NCBI GenBank assembly: GCA_039619475.1
Contig: CM077115.1
Span: 449,365,292 to 449,429,291 of the forward strand
Direction of reading: 5' to 3'
DNA length: 64,000 bases
Origin: Icerya purchasi
Taxonomy: Eukaryota > Arthropoda > Insecta > Hemiptera > Monophlebidae
Below are positions 22,504-34,376 of this stretch, one piece after another; positions within the stretch are counted from its first letter, which is position 1; every line of letters begins with the position of its first letter. Made by a program: the position numbers and the translations under genes. The notes under the pieces were generated by a model. The model saw only the letters and a program-made list of their open reading frames with translations. It had not been told where the DNA came from and made no database searches.

Positions 22504-23389
22504 ATCATTATTATTATGTATCAGTTATTGTTTTCATTGAAGTTACTATTTCATTTTACTTATTTTTTTCCTATGATTATTAGCTGTAATATTTGTTAGC
22601 TTTTTTTAATGTAATATTACTAACCACGTACCAATTATTATGCCTATTACAGTTAGTACATGTGAGAGTTGAAACTTTATAAGAATGCATGAGCCGGATT
22701 AGCGTTACATATATATCTTTTAAATTTAATCATTAGTTTTATATTTTTGTTAGATTCTGTTTCGTTTTGTTTTGATTTATTTTTATTTCATTTATATTAT
22801 TCATATACTACACCTCAAGTGCTATTTTATTTTGTTATCTAGTTTTTCCACACATTTATACTACCTTTCATTTCGTTTTGTTTCAATTTATTATATCTAT
22901 ATCATTTTTATTTTATTTTGTTTTTCATTTTTTTTTTTTTTTTTTTTTTTTTGTGTCCATTTTTTTATATTCCGGATTTATTATAATTTTTCATTTTCAC
23001 TTCCACTATCCCTGCCATGTAGCGCATTTGCGGGTTTCATAACAATAATATTAATAATAAAGATTTAAAAAAATATTATTATTATTATTATTATTATTAT
23101 TTGTAGTAGTAGTATTAGTATTATATTAGGCTTACGTTGCATTCAATTAACTCAGATGTTTTTTTATTTGTTTATTTACTCCGCTGTACCTTGCGGGTTT
23201 TCAGCCAGAGTTTCTGATTGTTACTGTTATTATTTGTTGTTCATGTGTTTTGTTTTGTTATTCATTACTTGGTTGACAAAGCTGATCAAATTAAAAAAGT
23301 TTTTTTCATGTATTTCGGTTATTGTTTTTTTTTATTATTTTCCGTTTTTCTCTTTCGTTTTTAAACTTATTGCATTCGAAAATCGAATG
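22504..23389. other. AT-rich spacer with poly-T and (TTA)n tracts
   Basis: Poly-T at 22929-22952, a (TTA)n tract near 23073-23101. Phe/Tyr-rich readings here are low-complexity noise. Confidence 0.5.
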
Positions 23390-23975
23390 TTAATCATCTG
23401 TTTCTTCTTTACACTCTATTTACAGATGTCTGATTCAGTAATTTTAAATCGTTTCATATAGACACCATTATTTCCATGTCCGGTTAAAAATTGAGTCGGT
23501 AGAAAAATGTTTCATTTGTAGTCTTTCTTCTTTGTTTGGAACTATTTCCCGTGTTGTTACTTTGCCAGTTTTTGATTTATCACATCTGAGTTGCCAGAGT
23601 GTCGTATACTATTTGAATTAATTTTATTGATCTGTTTTCGTAACGTTTTTTTGTCTAAAATTTTAGTTCTTCTTGTTTCCATGTTTTGATTTGGTTTACA
23701 GTTTCTAACTTTAAATCTATAGGTATTATTCCTGCTATGATGTTGACTGAAGTATATGATATTGTGCGATAACCGGAGATTATTCCTATTCATATTTTCC
23801 TTTGTAATTTTAACAGCTTATTCTTGTCTTTTTCTCGTAAAACTGGAAAATATACTATAGTATTCTGTTATTGATCCAAAAATGATTTTGTAGATTACTA
23901 TTCTATCTCTATTTTTGAAACCAAACATATCTGAATATAGTGATCTTAATTTGAAATAATTTTTTTTAATCTTGT
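23390..23975 (-). pseudogene. R1-like RT thumb and C-terminal relic
   Basis: Read from 23975 downward: RDRIVIYKIIFGSITEYYS (thumb region, VxYKTxxxPxxTYxxxVW in intact RTs), then SGYRTISYTSVNIIAGIIPI near 23720-23780, then KVETVNQIKTWKQEE, and FLTGHGNNGVYMKRFKI with SDICK near 23425-23480. AYRTxSxxxxxVxAGxxPxxL and xxTGHGxxxxYxxRF…C are hallmarks of the post-RT region of R1-clade elements, which lack RNase H. The copy at 31350-33500 has the same YRTISYVSC and GHGIFRVHL wording, so both come from one family. Frame changes at 23810 and 23580. Confidence 0.82.
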
Positions 23976-24049
23976 CTATTATGAATTCGATGTGTAAAAA
24001 ACATTAATAATAATTCAAAGTGTAAATTAATAAATTAAATAGTCCCAGA

Positions 24050-24920
24050 GTTTAATATGAAGTTATGTAATGTATAAGACACCAAAATGTTCTCTATATA
24101 GCCAGTGACGAAGTTATTATATAACGGATACACAAAGATATTTGCGGTTAAAAAGAACATGGTTCGCATATGTAGCGGAACTTGAATTTGTTGGATGAGT
24201 GTAACTTGCAGAATTTTGCCTACTAAAGTGTGCTATGGATGGTGAGAGTATCTGTTGAGGTCTTGCAAAGTCTTATAATAATGGCTATCACGTTTCGTTG
24301 ATGAATAGAAGAAACATACTACGGGGCTTTGCGGGTATGTGCTAATTTATATAATGGACTAAATTCCAAATCGAGTACAGAAGTCAAAGTTGAAAACGAT
24401 TTGTTATTTAATATTGATTAGAAATCATCTGGCTGTAATATGTACGAACCAAATCGCTATCGGCGGGATCTTTCTAGGCCGCTAAAAAGCTGTTATTCAT
24501 AATTCCCATATGACCAGGGACGCAGCACAATGCAATATTACGGCCTAAACTAAAGCGTACTAATTACAAAAATAAAATGAATTAAGAAATATATTTCTGT
24601 ACTGATGGAAACAATTGCCTGTGTAGGCAACTTAAAGAAACCGGAAATATGACTGTATTGCCGATTGAATCATTAATATCCGAGTATTTTAAAGCCTTAT
24701 TGATACTTAAGATTTTTAGAAATACGATAAATGCAGAGCAGTTATCTGGAAGCTTAAACATTCAACGGTGGAATAAGATGGGCAATTCGACTATGATTTA
24801 GAGCCATCAATATAGAAAAGCAGACGATTCGGCCGCTAGTTGCTAATACAAGATAGCTGTTCCATGTTCGCAAAGGCTGAATTCAAGAGCAGTTCTGAAT
24901 ACCAGTACGACTATTGAAAT
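24050..24920 (-). pseudogene. RNase H domain relic of a non-LTR element
   Basis: Read from 24920 downward: LFYIDGSKS near 24795-24825 (first RNase H motif, TDGSK in intact proteins), ITALHLSYF (AExxAL helix equivalent) near 24735-24760, SAIQSYFRF near 24640-24670 (second acidic region) and CVPGHMGIMNN near 24490-24525 (third motif, xxPxHxGIxGNE). The C-terminal part below 24400 can only be followed weakly. All frames are interrupted. The words differ from the main I-like family here. Confidence 0.6.
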
Positions 24921-25550
24921 CGTAATGAAAGTTATAATCAAATGTTGTGAGAGCAATGGGAAAGTCAGCGATTATTAACGATTTAACAGAATATACAACT
25001 TCATCGAGGAAAGAAGACAAGAATATTAGCCAAAACTAAACTAATTTTAAACATTTGACGGCGATTTTGCGGACTTGTTTACTTTTTGTTGGTCTCTTTA
25101 AAGATTTCAATTTACCTAAAATTATATTCGTCTATTTAAATTAATTACTGCTAGAGATTGAACGGACTACAACATTTTGGAACAATCATTAAATTAACTC
25201 CGTTGAAATGATGTTTATGTTTATTTTTATACATTTTCTAATCTGACAAATATTGCTACTCATCATTATCATGCCTCAGCAGCATTTTTAGTTTTTGAAG
25301 ATTACGTTTTGTAATATCAAAAGCTTTCGGTACTTTTATCAGCTTTCTCCGAACGTGTAAGTTGAATTAGTATTAATGAAAATATCTTCTACGGTTTCCA
25401 AATGTTTAACGCAGAGATAATAAATAATAGAGTCTTTGCGCTACCGGTTAGATTTAATATTATTCGCAGCCTTTTTCCACTTGCGAACTTAAAAAATATC
25501 ACAGCCTCAGAGGCATTGTAATTCAGTTTAACAACTTTTTTTCCCACTCT
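24921..25550. other. Non-coding spacer
   Basis: Nothing recognised. Confidence 0.4.
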
Positions 25551-26925
25551 GCTGTTCTGCCTGCAGAAAAAGTCCTCTCCATTTTTAGGACGATGTTAAC
25601 TTTCTTACTGTGTTGCTTAGTTCTCTTTTTTCTTCTCTTTTCTTTTTTTCCTTTCCTTTTCTATCGCTCGTTCTTCACTTTATATTACAAGGCATATAAG
25701 ATTTATCGATTTTATATTTATAGTTCTCTTCTTCGATATTTCCTTACTTTGTAAATATTCCGCTACTGAGGTGATCAAAAATACCTCCGAGCACGATTAT
25801 TTTCATTTTATTTCTCCTGTTCTCCGATATACGCTCACGTCAAGATGCCGTGAGCTATCTTTGGACTGAATTGCATCGGGATTATTTTCTACTTCGCAGT
25901 CTCTTGTACCTCCTTTTATGTTGGCAGCATATTTTTACTTTTCCATTTTCATGCTTCATTTTCCGAACAGTACATACTGCTCTTGATATTTCCTGTTTTT
26001 CTATCAACTCGCCGATCCTGATTTCCTTCCCATTTTTAATTCCTCTGTCCCTGTTCCCCTCTTTTATGTATCTACTAGTTCTATATACCTTATGTTATTA
26101 CCTTTGTATCTTACATTGATTTTCCTTTATCTTTTTCTACCTTTCCCTTCCATTCTTCTCCCGCTAGTATTACTTTCTCTTGGTTTAATCCTAGCCCCTT
26201 AAACATGTTGCCCGCCTTTAAAATATCACAGTGGAGTTGTCGCAGCCTCAGAGCCAATAAAAATTCATCAGAGAATCTATTGAATCTTCATGATATCAGT
26301 ATCCGTCTTATTTCTGAAACTTGTCTCCTTGCTGGAACAGATCTTAAATTTAAAAGTTTCAACCTGGTAAGGTGCTATCGTAAGGATGGTTATGGTGGAG
26401 CTGCTATCCTCAGTAGGAATGATATTCCTTTTTTTTTACTACCAGGTTTCTTCAAGCTTCTCCTCTAGTACTGTTCAGCCTAATATTGTCCACATTTCTA
26501 TTCCTGCTAATTTTATTTGCTCCCTAAACTTGATCTCCGTCTATGTACCTTCTGATTATGATTTTCATCCTCTTTTTTTTTTTTAGATTTTCTCCCTCAA
26601 ACTTTTATCATCGGTGGTTACGGAACGCACGCTCTCCCTGACTGAGCTGTTCATCTTATAATTCGAACGGTGCCTATTCTTGAAAATTTTATTCTTTCTA
26701 ATAATTTAGTTCTCCTTAATGATTCCTTGCCTCCCCACATTATTCAGTTTAACTTTTTCTTTCCCCAATGCTAGCCTAAACTGTAATTGGTGGACTCCTG
26801 CGGGTACGTTCGATAGTGATTGTGTTCCCATTTCTTTTCTTAATTGTACTTCCTTCAGACTTCTCTGTTCTCTTCAATGGGATTTTTCTAAAGCAAACCG
26901 CCGGACTCTGTTTATCGTCTGAGAG
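25551..26925 (+). pseudogene. I-like retrotransposon ORF2 endonuclease domain with upstream pyrimidine-rich leader
   Basis: From about 26213 the plus strand reads an APE-type endonuclease: ISQWSCRSLRANKNS (QWNxRSL motif, Asn replaced by Ser), ENLLNLHDISIRLISET (catalytic Glu in SETxL, with Cys for Trp), KFKSFNLVRCYRKDGYGGAA (RxDGxGGxAI). After a frame change near 26440: IVHISIPANFICSL and LISVYVPSDYDF; then IIGGYGTHA near 26610-26636 where the GDFNAH motif belongs; then LSNNLVLLNDSLP near 26695-26735, LNCNWWTP near 26773-26800 and SDCVPISF near 26814-26840, where the final SDHxPI His has been lost. The domain normally nicks the target. It stops abruptly at 26925, where an inverted piece begins. 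25551-26200 is T/C-rich and may be remnant ORF1, but no clear zinc knuckle remains. Confidence 0.87.
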
Positions 26926-27370
26926 ACTAAGAAAGGGGGAACAGCAGATTAAAGGGTACTCCTGAAGTTAATAATTGAATAACTGAATAAAAAGGGAGCG
27001 ATTGGATGGAATGAAAACGATGGAACGTAGGATAGCCTTCAATTCGTTTAAAAAGGCAAAAAAAGAAAAAAAGAAGACGGAAAGATTGTAAAACGTTAAA
27101 ATCTGCATTTGCGAGAAGCATCAACGCCGTCTGCTGAATTTCTGTTTATTACGGTTCGGAGAAGGAATTCGCAAAGTGAGAGCAGAAAAAAGTACATTAG
27201 GAGGGCTGCGGAAATCGATAAAACAGAAGGAAAAATCGACCAGATGAAGTACAGGAAATTGCGTAATACTAAAATGAACTAAGACAAAGGGAAATAAGAG
27301 CTGAAATAAGAATTTTCCTATATGTAAAACGGAAAAGAAAAATTATTGGTAAAAGTGGAAAATTAGAAAT
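26926..27370 (-). pseudogene. I-like retrotransposon internal fragment, inverted
   Basis: On the plus strand it shares long DNA words with 19920-20300 in the larger minus-strand relic: GATGGAACGTAGGATAGCC like ATAGAATGTAGGATGGTTA, CTTCAATTCGTTTA like ATAATTCGTTTACG, and AATGAACTAAGACAAAGGGA like AATGAACTAAGACGATGCGA. It is therefore the RT-RNase H linker region of the same family, on the minus strand. It begins exactly where the plus-strand endonuclease piece ends. No poly-A is present at the join. Confidence 0.7.
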
Positions 27371-27988
27371 TCAAAAAGCTGTCGCAGCCCATCATCGGTG
27401 ACTTCAAATCGTGATTACACCATTTTATGTAATTTATAATTTATTAATTGCGTTTCGGAAAATTTAGTGATTTTTATTAAATAGATAATAACGAAGTTTA
27501 GCGTAGTTGATTTTAAATATGGAACAGCAGATAAACGCCATTATAATGTTAGCAAAAAATTAAAAACAATGAATTCAAAAACGAAAAAAAAAAAATTATT
27601 CCGGCAATTAAAAAAGTTTAAAAATCAGCCTCCTATTGTTAATATCATAGTTTTCTTTTGGCGGTATGTTACTGCTGTATTCATTTATTTATTTTCAATA
27701 TTTTTGCTGCAGTCCGCCCTTATCTTCCTTTTCATTAATTGTTCTTTCTAACATTTGTTCCATGATGTAAAATTCGATCGGTCTGTTGCTGTTGTCTAAT
27801 TATTGTATTATGAAAATATCCGAATAAGTATTCAGTGAAGAGTGTTTCCTGCCTGGCCAATATACTAATTAAAATAATAAAAAAAAATACAAAAAAAAAA
27901 TTTACAAACAAATTAACGCACGTGTTTTTTTAAAATTTTAACATCATAATTATATACATTTTTAATTAAATATTTTTTCATGCATACT
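27371..27988. other. AT-rich spacer
   Basis: No motif recognised; A-runs near 27587 and 27890. Confidence 0.45.
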
Positions 27989-27996
27989 GCTACTAC

Positions 27997-28457
27997 CATT
28001 GGCGCACTCAAGGGGGTTGCCACGGGGCCATTGCTCTCTCCAAAAAGTCTTCGAAATCTTAATTTCGTTTTGTAATGTTTTGTTTTACTTATTTTTTTTT
28101 TTTAAAAAACATACATATTTACTTTTTGCTTCTATTACAAGTATACAATGTTAAATACTTTTAGCTAATTTTTTAAAAATAAAATTCGTATACTTATCTA
28201 ATTTGTTCTTATTACAAACATAATGTTACGTTTATATTATTATTATTATTTTTTTTAAAAATAAAATTCGTCAGTTTTGTAATTTTTTTAAAAATAATAT
28301 TCGTTAATTTTGTATTTTATATTTCTTTATTTTTTTTTATTTTAATTTATAGATCACGGAAATAGATAGGTACTTAGTCGAGGTACTGAGTTACCACCTC
28401 CTAATTCATTTTCTAAATTCTAGCCCCGAACAAAAAAAAATCCTGAGAGCGCCTTTG
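27997..28457. mobile_element. hAT-type MITE with near-perfect 8-bp target duplication
   Basis: Inverted ends CATTGGCGCACTCAAGG (left) and, read in reverse from 28457, CAAAGGCGCTCTCAGGA (right). The flanks are GCTACTAC at 27989-27996 and GCTACTAT at 28458-28465, 7 of 8 identical. The interior is AT-rich, with repeated TTTTTAAAAATAAAATTCGT segments and TATTACAA blocks, and codes for nothing. The GGCGCxCTCA end is of the kind seen on hAT-derived MITEs. Confidence 0.8.
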
Positions 28458-28533
28458 GCTACTATACTCCTGTATTTCATCTTCTCGCGTTTTAAAGCCA
28501 AATCGTCTCTTTATATATATATATTTTTATATA

Positions 28534-29187
28534 CATGGGCGGATCTAGAGAGACATTGGTGGGGGAGGGGGATTATATAATTGCGTAATATCTTATACGA
28601 CAGACAGCAAATTTGAGAAATACCCCTTGTTTTTCAGAAAGAAAATCAAACAGCGACTTCTTTAGAAATTTACAAATGTTGTTTTAAAAATACCTAACTA
28701 TTACAGTTTAATTTAAATTTTGTTTTATTTTTAGGTGAAAAATAAAACGAAATTATAAAATTCCAGTTAAAATGGTAGTTTACAATTCGAATAGCAAATT
28801 ACTAGAAAAAATAAAACGATAGTATTTTTTATTAGACTTTAATTCTTTTTAATTTTTGTTAGTAATCTGATCCCAATTGTTTGTCCGTGAACAAGTTTAA
28901 ATATATATATTTCTCATTAATCTATTTTCATTTACATTGCAAAATAGAAAAGACAAAAGATTGACGACACTTTAAATTATAAAATAGAATAAAAATGTAA
29001 CATTATTAGTTTTACTAGAAAATAGTATATTAAATATTAGTTATATAATTAAATCCATTATAACATTTATACACATTTTTTTTATAGTATAAATTAAGTT
29101 TCTCTGTTGTAAAAAATTCGTTCATCGAGGATTTGGTTCTTTTGGGGGGAGAAATGTCCCCTATTTCTCCCCGTGGATCCGCCACTC
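28534..29187. mobile_element. MITE with GTGGCGGATC-type ends
   Basis: Left end CATGGGCGGATCTAGAG with GGGGGAGGGGG 15 bases on; right end, read in reverse, GAGTGGCGGATCCACGGGG then AAATAGGGGACATTTC. The ends are imperfect inverted repeats. The interior is AT-rich and non-coding. A second fragment with the same right end is at 44200. GTGGCGGATC ends are common among hAT-derived MITEs, but an 8-bp target duplication could not be confirmed because both flanks are TA-rich. Confidence 0.72.
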
Positions 29188-31349
29188 ATGTATATATATG
29201 TATATAGCTATATGCATATATTATATTCGGTAATACCTAATTAAAGATAAGGACCCAAAATGTTTTTTACCTTACTGAAAATAAACAAACAAGAGCTGTA
29301 TTTAAAATCTTCATAAAGAATTTATTTTGAAGCGTAAAAAAAAACAGATAGACAAATTTCTGTATTGTTGCAAAATTCTAATAAAAGTAAATAATGTAAC
29401 AGTAGTATTTATTATAAATGAACGAGTTTTTCGAAACCGACGAAAAGGTTTAATATTAACGCGATTTATTACAAGGAATATGCAGATGCTGTAGGTGTAC
29501 GTATGTCGCGCGCGTATGTTTTTACGCACACACACGCGTGTTACATGTATGTATGCAAGTTATGTGCGTGTGTTTGAAGTTTGCAACAAAGCAGAAATTG
29601 CACTTAAGAATGGATGGGGAGCATTACGTTGTTAACACTGCAATTAATGGCTTGTTGAAACTGAACGGTAATACTACACCGCGAGATAATAATTTCTCTA
29701 GAGGCGTATAACAAGCGACCATTATTCCAACCCCGATGATAATAGCAGCGTTCAATAACAACCATTCTAACTATGCGTCGGTTAACAAAGTTCAGTATTT
29801 TTACCACCCTAACGCGCCATCGTATCAGATGCGGAGAACTCCGTTCCTCCCCATTTGATGATCCCTCTTCAGCATTCTTGGTAAAAATTTAATTTTGAAT
29901 TTTACACACTCGACGCGACAAAAGCCAACCTAATGCTGCTTATTAAAACAAACATCAAAGCTACAGAAAGATATATTATTTAACTCGGGACAATAAAAAA
30001 ACACCGAAACAACTTGAGATAAAGATCGGCTAACCCTTCTGATTTTTCGAAAAGAGAAACTTTATCGAAGCCTATTCTCGCGTTTTAGTTAACGTAGATG
30101 CGAAAGTTTGAAAAGAATTTCAGGCATTTTTCGGCCTCTTAATTAAACATTTTGATGATTGCACTATGCTTATTTTAAAGCTATTCGGAAGGGGGGGGAA
30201 TTAAATTTAGAAATATAAACGATTGGCAGTAAATTATTATAATAATGCTTATTTACATTACGACAACAATACGAGTATGTAGGAAAATTGTAAGCGATGT
30301 TTGTACTATAATCGAACGAGTGAAAATTTGGGCTCTTTTGCTTTCTAAGGTTTTTCAAAGCCCGTGTGTAGTGGGGAGGAGACTTTCAGAAAACGTTCCA
30401 CCTTCTTGTATGAATTAGTGGAGGGCTCAACTGTGTAGAGGTTTAGCAATTTTTAGAATATCCCTATATTTCAGTCAATTTCGCAACCTTTTCTTTTTTT
30501 TCGGTTCCCCATTCTGGATATGACCAGCGGGACAAATACATTTGATATAATCTGTGTATAAAATTGATTATAGTGTAGTTATGAAAATAAATTATAATTA
30601 TAAAATATTTGTGCGTAAGTGTGGTGGGTACTTAGCACTGAGCAGAGATTTCTTCTTTTAAAATTATTAATAGATTGTGAGAAGATGTAATATGGTGATG
30701 TTGATACATAGTCACCATTACATTATATATACTTTAATTAACGCTTAATAAATTTAACTCAATAATATGAATTATAGTATAAACAAACAAACTGCTATAT
30801 ACAAATATATACTACAAATATATGAGTGGACAAGTACGCACACATATACTATGCGGGAAAAATTCCCTAACAAGTTCTCCTATTAATGCTAAATAAAATA
30901 TGTACATTAACTAATTTAATATAATAATGGCGCGTTTATAACGTTATTAACTTATATAAGCATCCCACTTGTGTGGTTACATTTCTTTTCTAAATAGTTT
31001 TAAACCGTATCTGCTTTTTAGTAGAATCTTTGTGAAAAGTTTTTTTGTGTTGTTGAAATTATCTGCTCCCACTACTGAAATATTTTTGAAGCTTTTGCGC
31101 TTTTTAAGAATACACGTTCAGTAATGGAACTTCTTCAAAATGATTCCTACCAAAACCAGGTATCATCCGAAATTATCGTTAGAGTGCAATTTACGTTGAT
31201 TTTAACAGCGCAATTATTTTTGATAGCTAACAAAAGAATATTCAACTTGTTTTGCTTCTATAAAATAAGCTTGGTTAGGTATATTGGGAATATAGTTTGC
31301 TTCCTTTGGGATAGTGATATGCATTCACTTTTTTCCCCCCATAATCCTA
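29188..31349. other. AT-rich non-coding DNA
   Basis: No gene or element end recognised. A mixed AC/TG-rich patch lies near 29520-29575. A G-tract lies at 30191-30198. The balanced-composition block 29590-29880 carries no recognised product. Confidence 0.45.
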
Positions 31350-33500
31350 AAAACTTTGAGTAGGGTTGTTTATTTATTTAATTTACAAGTTTTACTATAA
31401 TGTCCGTTACAGGCACCATCGGATATTAAGTTTTTGATTTCCTGTAATCCCATTATACAATCATATTAATATTTTCATAAACTTTAGAGCTTTAACCTTG
31501 ATTATCTTTCGTATTATTTTATACGATTGAATTATTCTTACGATATAATATATAAATTTCTTCCACGACAAATTCATTAAACTCTTTAAACAGATTTGTA
31601 ACTAATTTTGTGGCGTATAAGTTATTCGAATATTTTATTACTATGGTTATATCCGTTTAATATGTGCCCAGTACTACCATCTAAGAAATTATATCTTTTG
31701 CAATTATCGGTATATCTATAATTTTAAACTTAATACATAAATGTACTCTAAATATACCATGTCCGGATATGAATTGTACGTTAAAAAAGTTTGGCACAAA
31801 GTCTTTATTATTTATTCGATCTATGATATTTGGAAAATATTGTTTCGCTAACAAGTGTCCCATATATATATATATATATATATATATATTGATATTTGTT
31901 TATATTAGTATTCATTTAAAATTACTTTAAACTGTTTTACATTAAGCACTTTATTTTCATAAATGCAACAAGGGGTTGTCTATAAATTACATTATTGAAA
32001 TTTTGATTGATTTCAACTTTATTTTTAATTAAAAACATATTAATGTGTTTTTGCAGTTCGTATTCAGTGGGGATATAATACCTGCGATAACTATTGCAGG
32101 ATACATAGCTGATTGTTCTATATGCTTTAATAAGCTTAATAGAGATACGGCTCTTTGGAGACCTTTAAGAATATATATTTTCTGAAATCTTTTTTTGTCT
32201 TTAACCATATCCGGATAAATAATATTACCATATATAATAGTTTGGTGTAAAATATGATACACTTATGTACTATTTCCTTTTTATAATTTATCCGGTTGCT
32301 GTTGTTGTATAGTTTAATTAAAAATCGGTACAAAATTTGTTGATTTTTTTTCTGATGTAATTAAAATGATTGTAAAATTTTAAGTTGTTACCTATAATAA
32401 CACCTAAATATCTGATTTGATTTGTATACCTAATATTTAAATTTGAATCTCGTTAAATTTGGTGACTTTTTATCGTTTTTTTTTTTTTTTTTTTAAAGAG
32501 AATACAGTTTGACTTACCAGCATTTATTTCAAGATTTAATTCCCCGAACCATCTTTCAATTTTTGTATAGACGTGATACATTTTTGGTTTCCTAACATTG
32601 TTTTGTTTTTATCTGCAATTACTATAGCAATGCCATCTACAAATGTAATTATTTTTACGTCATTCGGTAAGATTATGTTGTACATTCGTGCAAAAATTAC
32701 ATTCCAGGGGTATGTAATATCCCTAAGGTAATCTTATAATAATTTTTTTTTCCTATAAAAAATATTTATTTCTACAGTGATGTGTTTGTTATCGAAATAT
32801 CTATTTTTGTAATATTTAACATTCCATTATCGCAAGTTCTAATTTTTTTGTAATAATTCGAGTAATTTATTTAAGTCGTGGCTGTCAAAGACCTTCGTTA
32901 TATCATTCATCGTAAGTAAATAGCAATTTAACATTTTGATTTTATAGCTCTTTTTAGTTCGAATATAACTTGTTTCGTGTAATGCACCGTATTGGTTATA
33001 TTGTACTATATCATTTTTATTTACAAATTTCTTTAGTTTGTTTAGTATGTTTTTTTCGTAGATATTACTAAAAAATTGATATTAACGAAATTACTCTATA
33101 CGAGCTAGACATCTTTGGGTGTTTACCTGTTTTTGGTAATATCACCGTCCTCATTATTTTCCACCTTTCAGGGTAATAATTAATTATAATAAAATAATAA
33201 ATTAATTAACTTAGTTATTACTTCAGGATATTTATCATTAAACTTCTATTTAAAAATCCGTTTGAGATTTCATCCACTCCAGTTGATATTCTATTTTTAC
33301 CATATCTAATAATACCACTCTAATTTCTTCTTTATGAACACTGTTATTTACATCATTATTGTTATTATTTACAATTTGTACTTTGAATGGTTTGGATGTT
33401 GTATATAATTTAGAACTTAATAATTCTTCCTCATCATTGTCTAAATATGCATAATTATCTAAGGTAGGTATGCCGAAATTTTTTTTTTTTATTCATTAAA
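31350..33500 (-). pseudogene. R1-like reverse transcriptase relic, nearly complete RT to C-terminus
   Basis: Read from 33500 downward across several frame changes. FLNRSLM then YYPERWKIMRTVILPKTGK near 33120-33190 (FPxxWKxAxVxxIxKPGK motif); SSYRVISLISIF near 33070-33110 (SYRPISLLP); NQYGALHETS near 32960-33000; ITKVFDSHDLNKLLELL near 32860-32905 (first catalytic Asp region, KAFDxVxxxxLL). PNDVKIITFVDGIAIV lies at about 32618-32666; the FVDG at 32632-32643 is the (F/Y)xDD box with the second Asp changed to Gly, which alone would abolish activity. ELNLEINAGKSNCILF near 32500-32545; YLGVIIGNNLKFYNHF thumb near 32380-32420; AYRTISYVSC near 32105-32140; FISGHGIFRVHLCIKFKI near 31715-31780. There is no RNase H, consistent with R1-like elements. 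Same family as 23390-23975. Confidence 0.87.
31861..31890. repeat. (TA)n microsatellite inside the R1-like relic
   Basis: About 30 bp of TA between the blocks reading GHGIFRVHL and AYRTISY, a later expansion within the pseudogene. Confidence 0.9.
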
Positions 33501-33744
33501 ATTTTTTACAAATACCGATTTATAATAGTTTTCTCCAGGCCTGCATTTTTACTAATTTAATGGGGAATACTTATATTGTTTAACTTTATCCTTGTAATTA
33601 TGATGATTATTCGATATTAATATTCTCTTTAGTAGCGTCTTATCAAACAGTAGTTAAAAATAAAATTTGACAAAAAAAAGCAATCAACGCAGTGTAATTA
33701 TGAACGTTCGAAACGAGTCAGTAAATCCCGATTACGTTATTTAC

Positions 33745-33792
<48 letters not shown>

Positions 33793-34340
33793 CAATACTC
33801 ATCTCCCCCCCCTTTTATCTGATCGGTACACTTCTGGATAAATGGAAGATATTGTTTAGGTCAAACTTCGTGGTCGAACGTTGTGTATGCAGTAATGTTA
33901 AGAGATTCCGCTCGTGTGTGCGCTTGTAAATAAGGCAGTTTCAGGTTTGTTTTTTTTTTTTTTTTATTCGACTCCATATTAAACCATGGTAACGAACACA
34001 TTAATAAATATTTTAAATCTTCGTCTTAAGTTTTTTCCGATGATAAATTTATGATATATACGAAGTCAATCACGTTTGTTATGTTACTAAAAACTAAAAA
34101 CTAAAAACTTCCCTTAAGAGGCGGGTCACTTTTTCATGTTTTTTGATGACTACTCGTCTTATATCACTGCCGTGTTTATCGATATACTTATATCACTTAA
34201 TGGTACATTTTCCAATGAATATAAGTAATTATCGAAATCGGTTGTTGAGTATATACGCGAACACGAATATATATGTATATGGGTGAACAGTTATTTGGTT
34301 CTAGGATAGTTCCTTAAGTTTTCAGGGGATTTTATTACCA

Positions 34341-34376
<36 letters not shown>

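Noticed and set aside
34341..34371. Poly-A run as the tail of a retrotransposon or gene
   Set aside because: No coding or 3' end sequence of any recognised element lies upstream; it may be a simple A-tract.
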